Positions 20,656 through 21,307 of a DNA stretch of 21,307 nt are shown piece by piece. Made by a program: the position numbers and the translations under genes. The notes under the pieces were generated by a model, which was given only the letters and a program-made list of their open reading frames with translations, was not told where the DNA came from and did not search any database. How positions within the stretch are numbered: the first letter of the stretch is position 1; every line of letters begins with the position of its first letter. This DNA comes from DASUFH01 sp036274645 (GTDB lineage Bacteria > Acidobacteriota > Terriglobia > 20CM-2-55-15): contig DASUFH010000452.1 of the NCBI GenBank assembly GCA_036274645.1, positions 1 to 21,307 of the forward strand, in the 5' to 3' direction.

Positions 20656-21307
20656 ATGCTCGTATACCGAACTGCCGGTGAATCTCATGGACAGGCCCTG
20701 ATCGCGCTCGTTGAAGGCCTTCCCGCCAATCTTTCCATAGACTTCGAATCGATTGACCGGGAACTGCGACGCCGCCAGGGCGGCTACGGCCGGGGCGGCC
20801 GTATGAAGATCGAACGCGACCAGGTGCGGTTCCTGTCCGGGGTCCGGCATGGCCGGACGCTGGGCAGCCCGATCTCGATGATGATCGAGAACCGGGACTG
20901 GCCCAACTGGGAAGAGATCATGTCCGTCCGGCCGGTCAGCCCTGAGGCCGCCGCAAAGCGGCGTGTGACCCGGCCCCGGCCCGGTCACACGGACCTGCCC
21001 GGCTCTCTCAAATTCAACCAGACGGACGCCAGGAACATTCTCGAGCGCTCAAGCGCCCGGGAAACGACAGCCCGGGTTGCGGCAGGCGGGCTTTCGAAGG
21101 TATTCCTCCGGGCGCTGGGAGTGGAAATCCTGAGCCACACCACGGCCATCGGAACCGCGCGGGTTCCGGCCGGATTCAATGTCACGTGGGAGCAGCTGGA
21201 AGCCATCCGGGACGACGAAGTTGTGCGCTGCGCGCTGCCCGACGTGGCCGGCCAGATGGTGGCCGAAATCGAGAAGGCGCAGAAGGATGGCGATACGATC
21301 GGCGGAA
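20656..21307 (+). CDS. aroC: Chorismate synthase, N-terminal part (3' truncated by window)
   Basis: The frame is open from ATG 20656 to the window end, 217 complete codons of a protein normally about 360-390 long. It converts 5-enolpyruvylshikimate-3-phosphate to chorismate, the last step of the shikimate pathway, using reduced FMN without net redox change. Motifs seen in order are YRTAGESHGQAL, RRRQGGYGRGGRMKIERD, SGVRHGRTLGSPISMMIENRDWPNW, RPGHTDLPGSLKF and ERSSARETTARVAAG, which together cover the FMN- and substrate-binding half. It diverges from mlaE across 89 bp. No Shine-Dalgarno is visible ahead of the ATG. Confidence 0.97.
   Translation, partial: MLVYRTAGESHGQALIALVEGLPANLSIDFESIDRELRRRQGGYGRGGRMKIERDQVRFLSGVRHGRTLGSPISMMIENRDWPNWEEIMSVRPVSPEAAAKRRVTRPRPGHTDLPGSLKFNQTDARNILERSSARETTARVAAGGLSKVFLRALGVEILSHTTAIGTARVPAGFNVTWEQLEAIRDDEVVRCALPDVAGQMVAEIEKAQKDGDTIGG

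Overview
This 21.3-kb window is an ordinary-looking, densely coded chromosomal segment of a GC-rich diderm (Gram-negative-type) bacterium. The outer-membrane genes (lptD, Lol-like and Mla-like transport genes) show that it has an LPS-type envelope. The mix of genes, including an Smr motif of the 'INxxG' type, small coiled-coil periplasmic proteins, a Pro-rich glycine-zipper lipoprotein and a NFACT protein, suggests Acidobacteriota. That assignment is an inference from family resemblance, not from a marker-gene search. No rRNA, tRNA, CRISPR array, phage gene or intact insertion sequence was seen.

Layout. (1) 1-777, + strand: 3' end of mutS2. (2) 910-6618, - strand: lptD > hemB > hemL are packed with 1-4 bp junctions (outer-membrane LPS assembly coupled to two consecutive tetrapyrrole steps), followed after a gap by a Pro-rich glycine-zipper lipoprotein. 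(3) 6734-9782, + strand: an RDD membrane protein, a NFACT/RqcH-type protein, a tyrosine-run membrane-anchored protein preceded by a 20-codon micro-ORF, and tatA. (4) maf (-) diverges from a GlcG/HbpS-like gene (+). (5) A small coiled-coil exported protein (-). (6) 11538-16011, + strand: an operon-like run of VTT/DedA-type membrane protein, LolB/DUF4292-like lipoprotein, FtsX/LolE-like permease, LolD-like ATPase, one-TM protein and LolA-like periplasmic carrier. (7) 16207-20566, - strand: mlaE > mlaF > mlaD > greA > CDP-alcohol phosphatidyltransferase, then a small exported protein. (8) 20656-end, + strand: 5' two-thirds or so of aroC, diverging from mlaE.

Functional theme. Roughly half of the window builds or services the outer membrane: LPS insertion (LptD), a possible complete lipoprotein-sorting set (Lol-like), phospholipid transport (MlaE/F/D), phospholipid head-group chemistry and Tat export. 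The most system-like observation is the 12.1-16.0 kb cluster, which encodes counterparts of LolB, LolC/E, LolD and LolA next to each other.

Non-coding structure. Three convergent intergenic gaps (after mutS2, after the GlcG-like gene, after the LolA-like gene) carry related repeat sequence: a 14-bp arm TTGTAGGGGCGGTC and/or a degenerate TTGTCCG-word repeat. One copy has a threefold 18-bp tandem repeat and 15-bp perfect inverted termini. Several start codons sit 7-8 nt behind a good -10 box (NFACT gene, aroC, mlaE), suggesting leaderless transcripts. Nothing here clearly amounts to an undescribed defence or mobile system.
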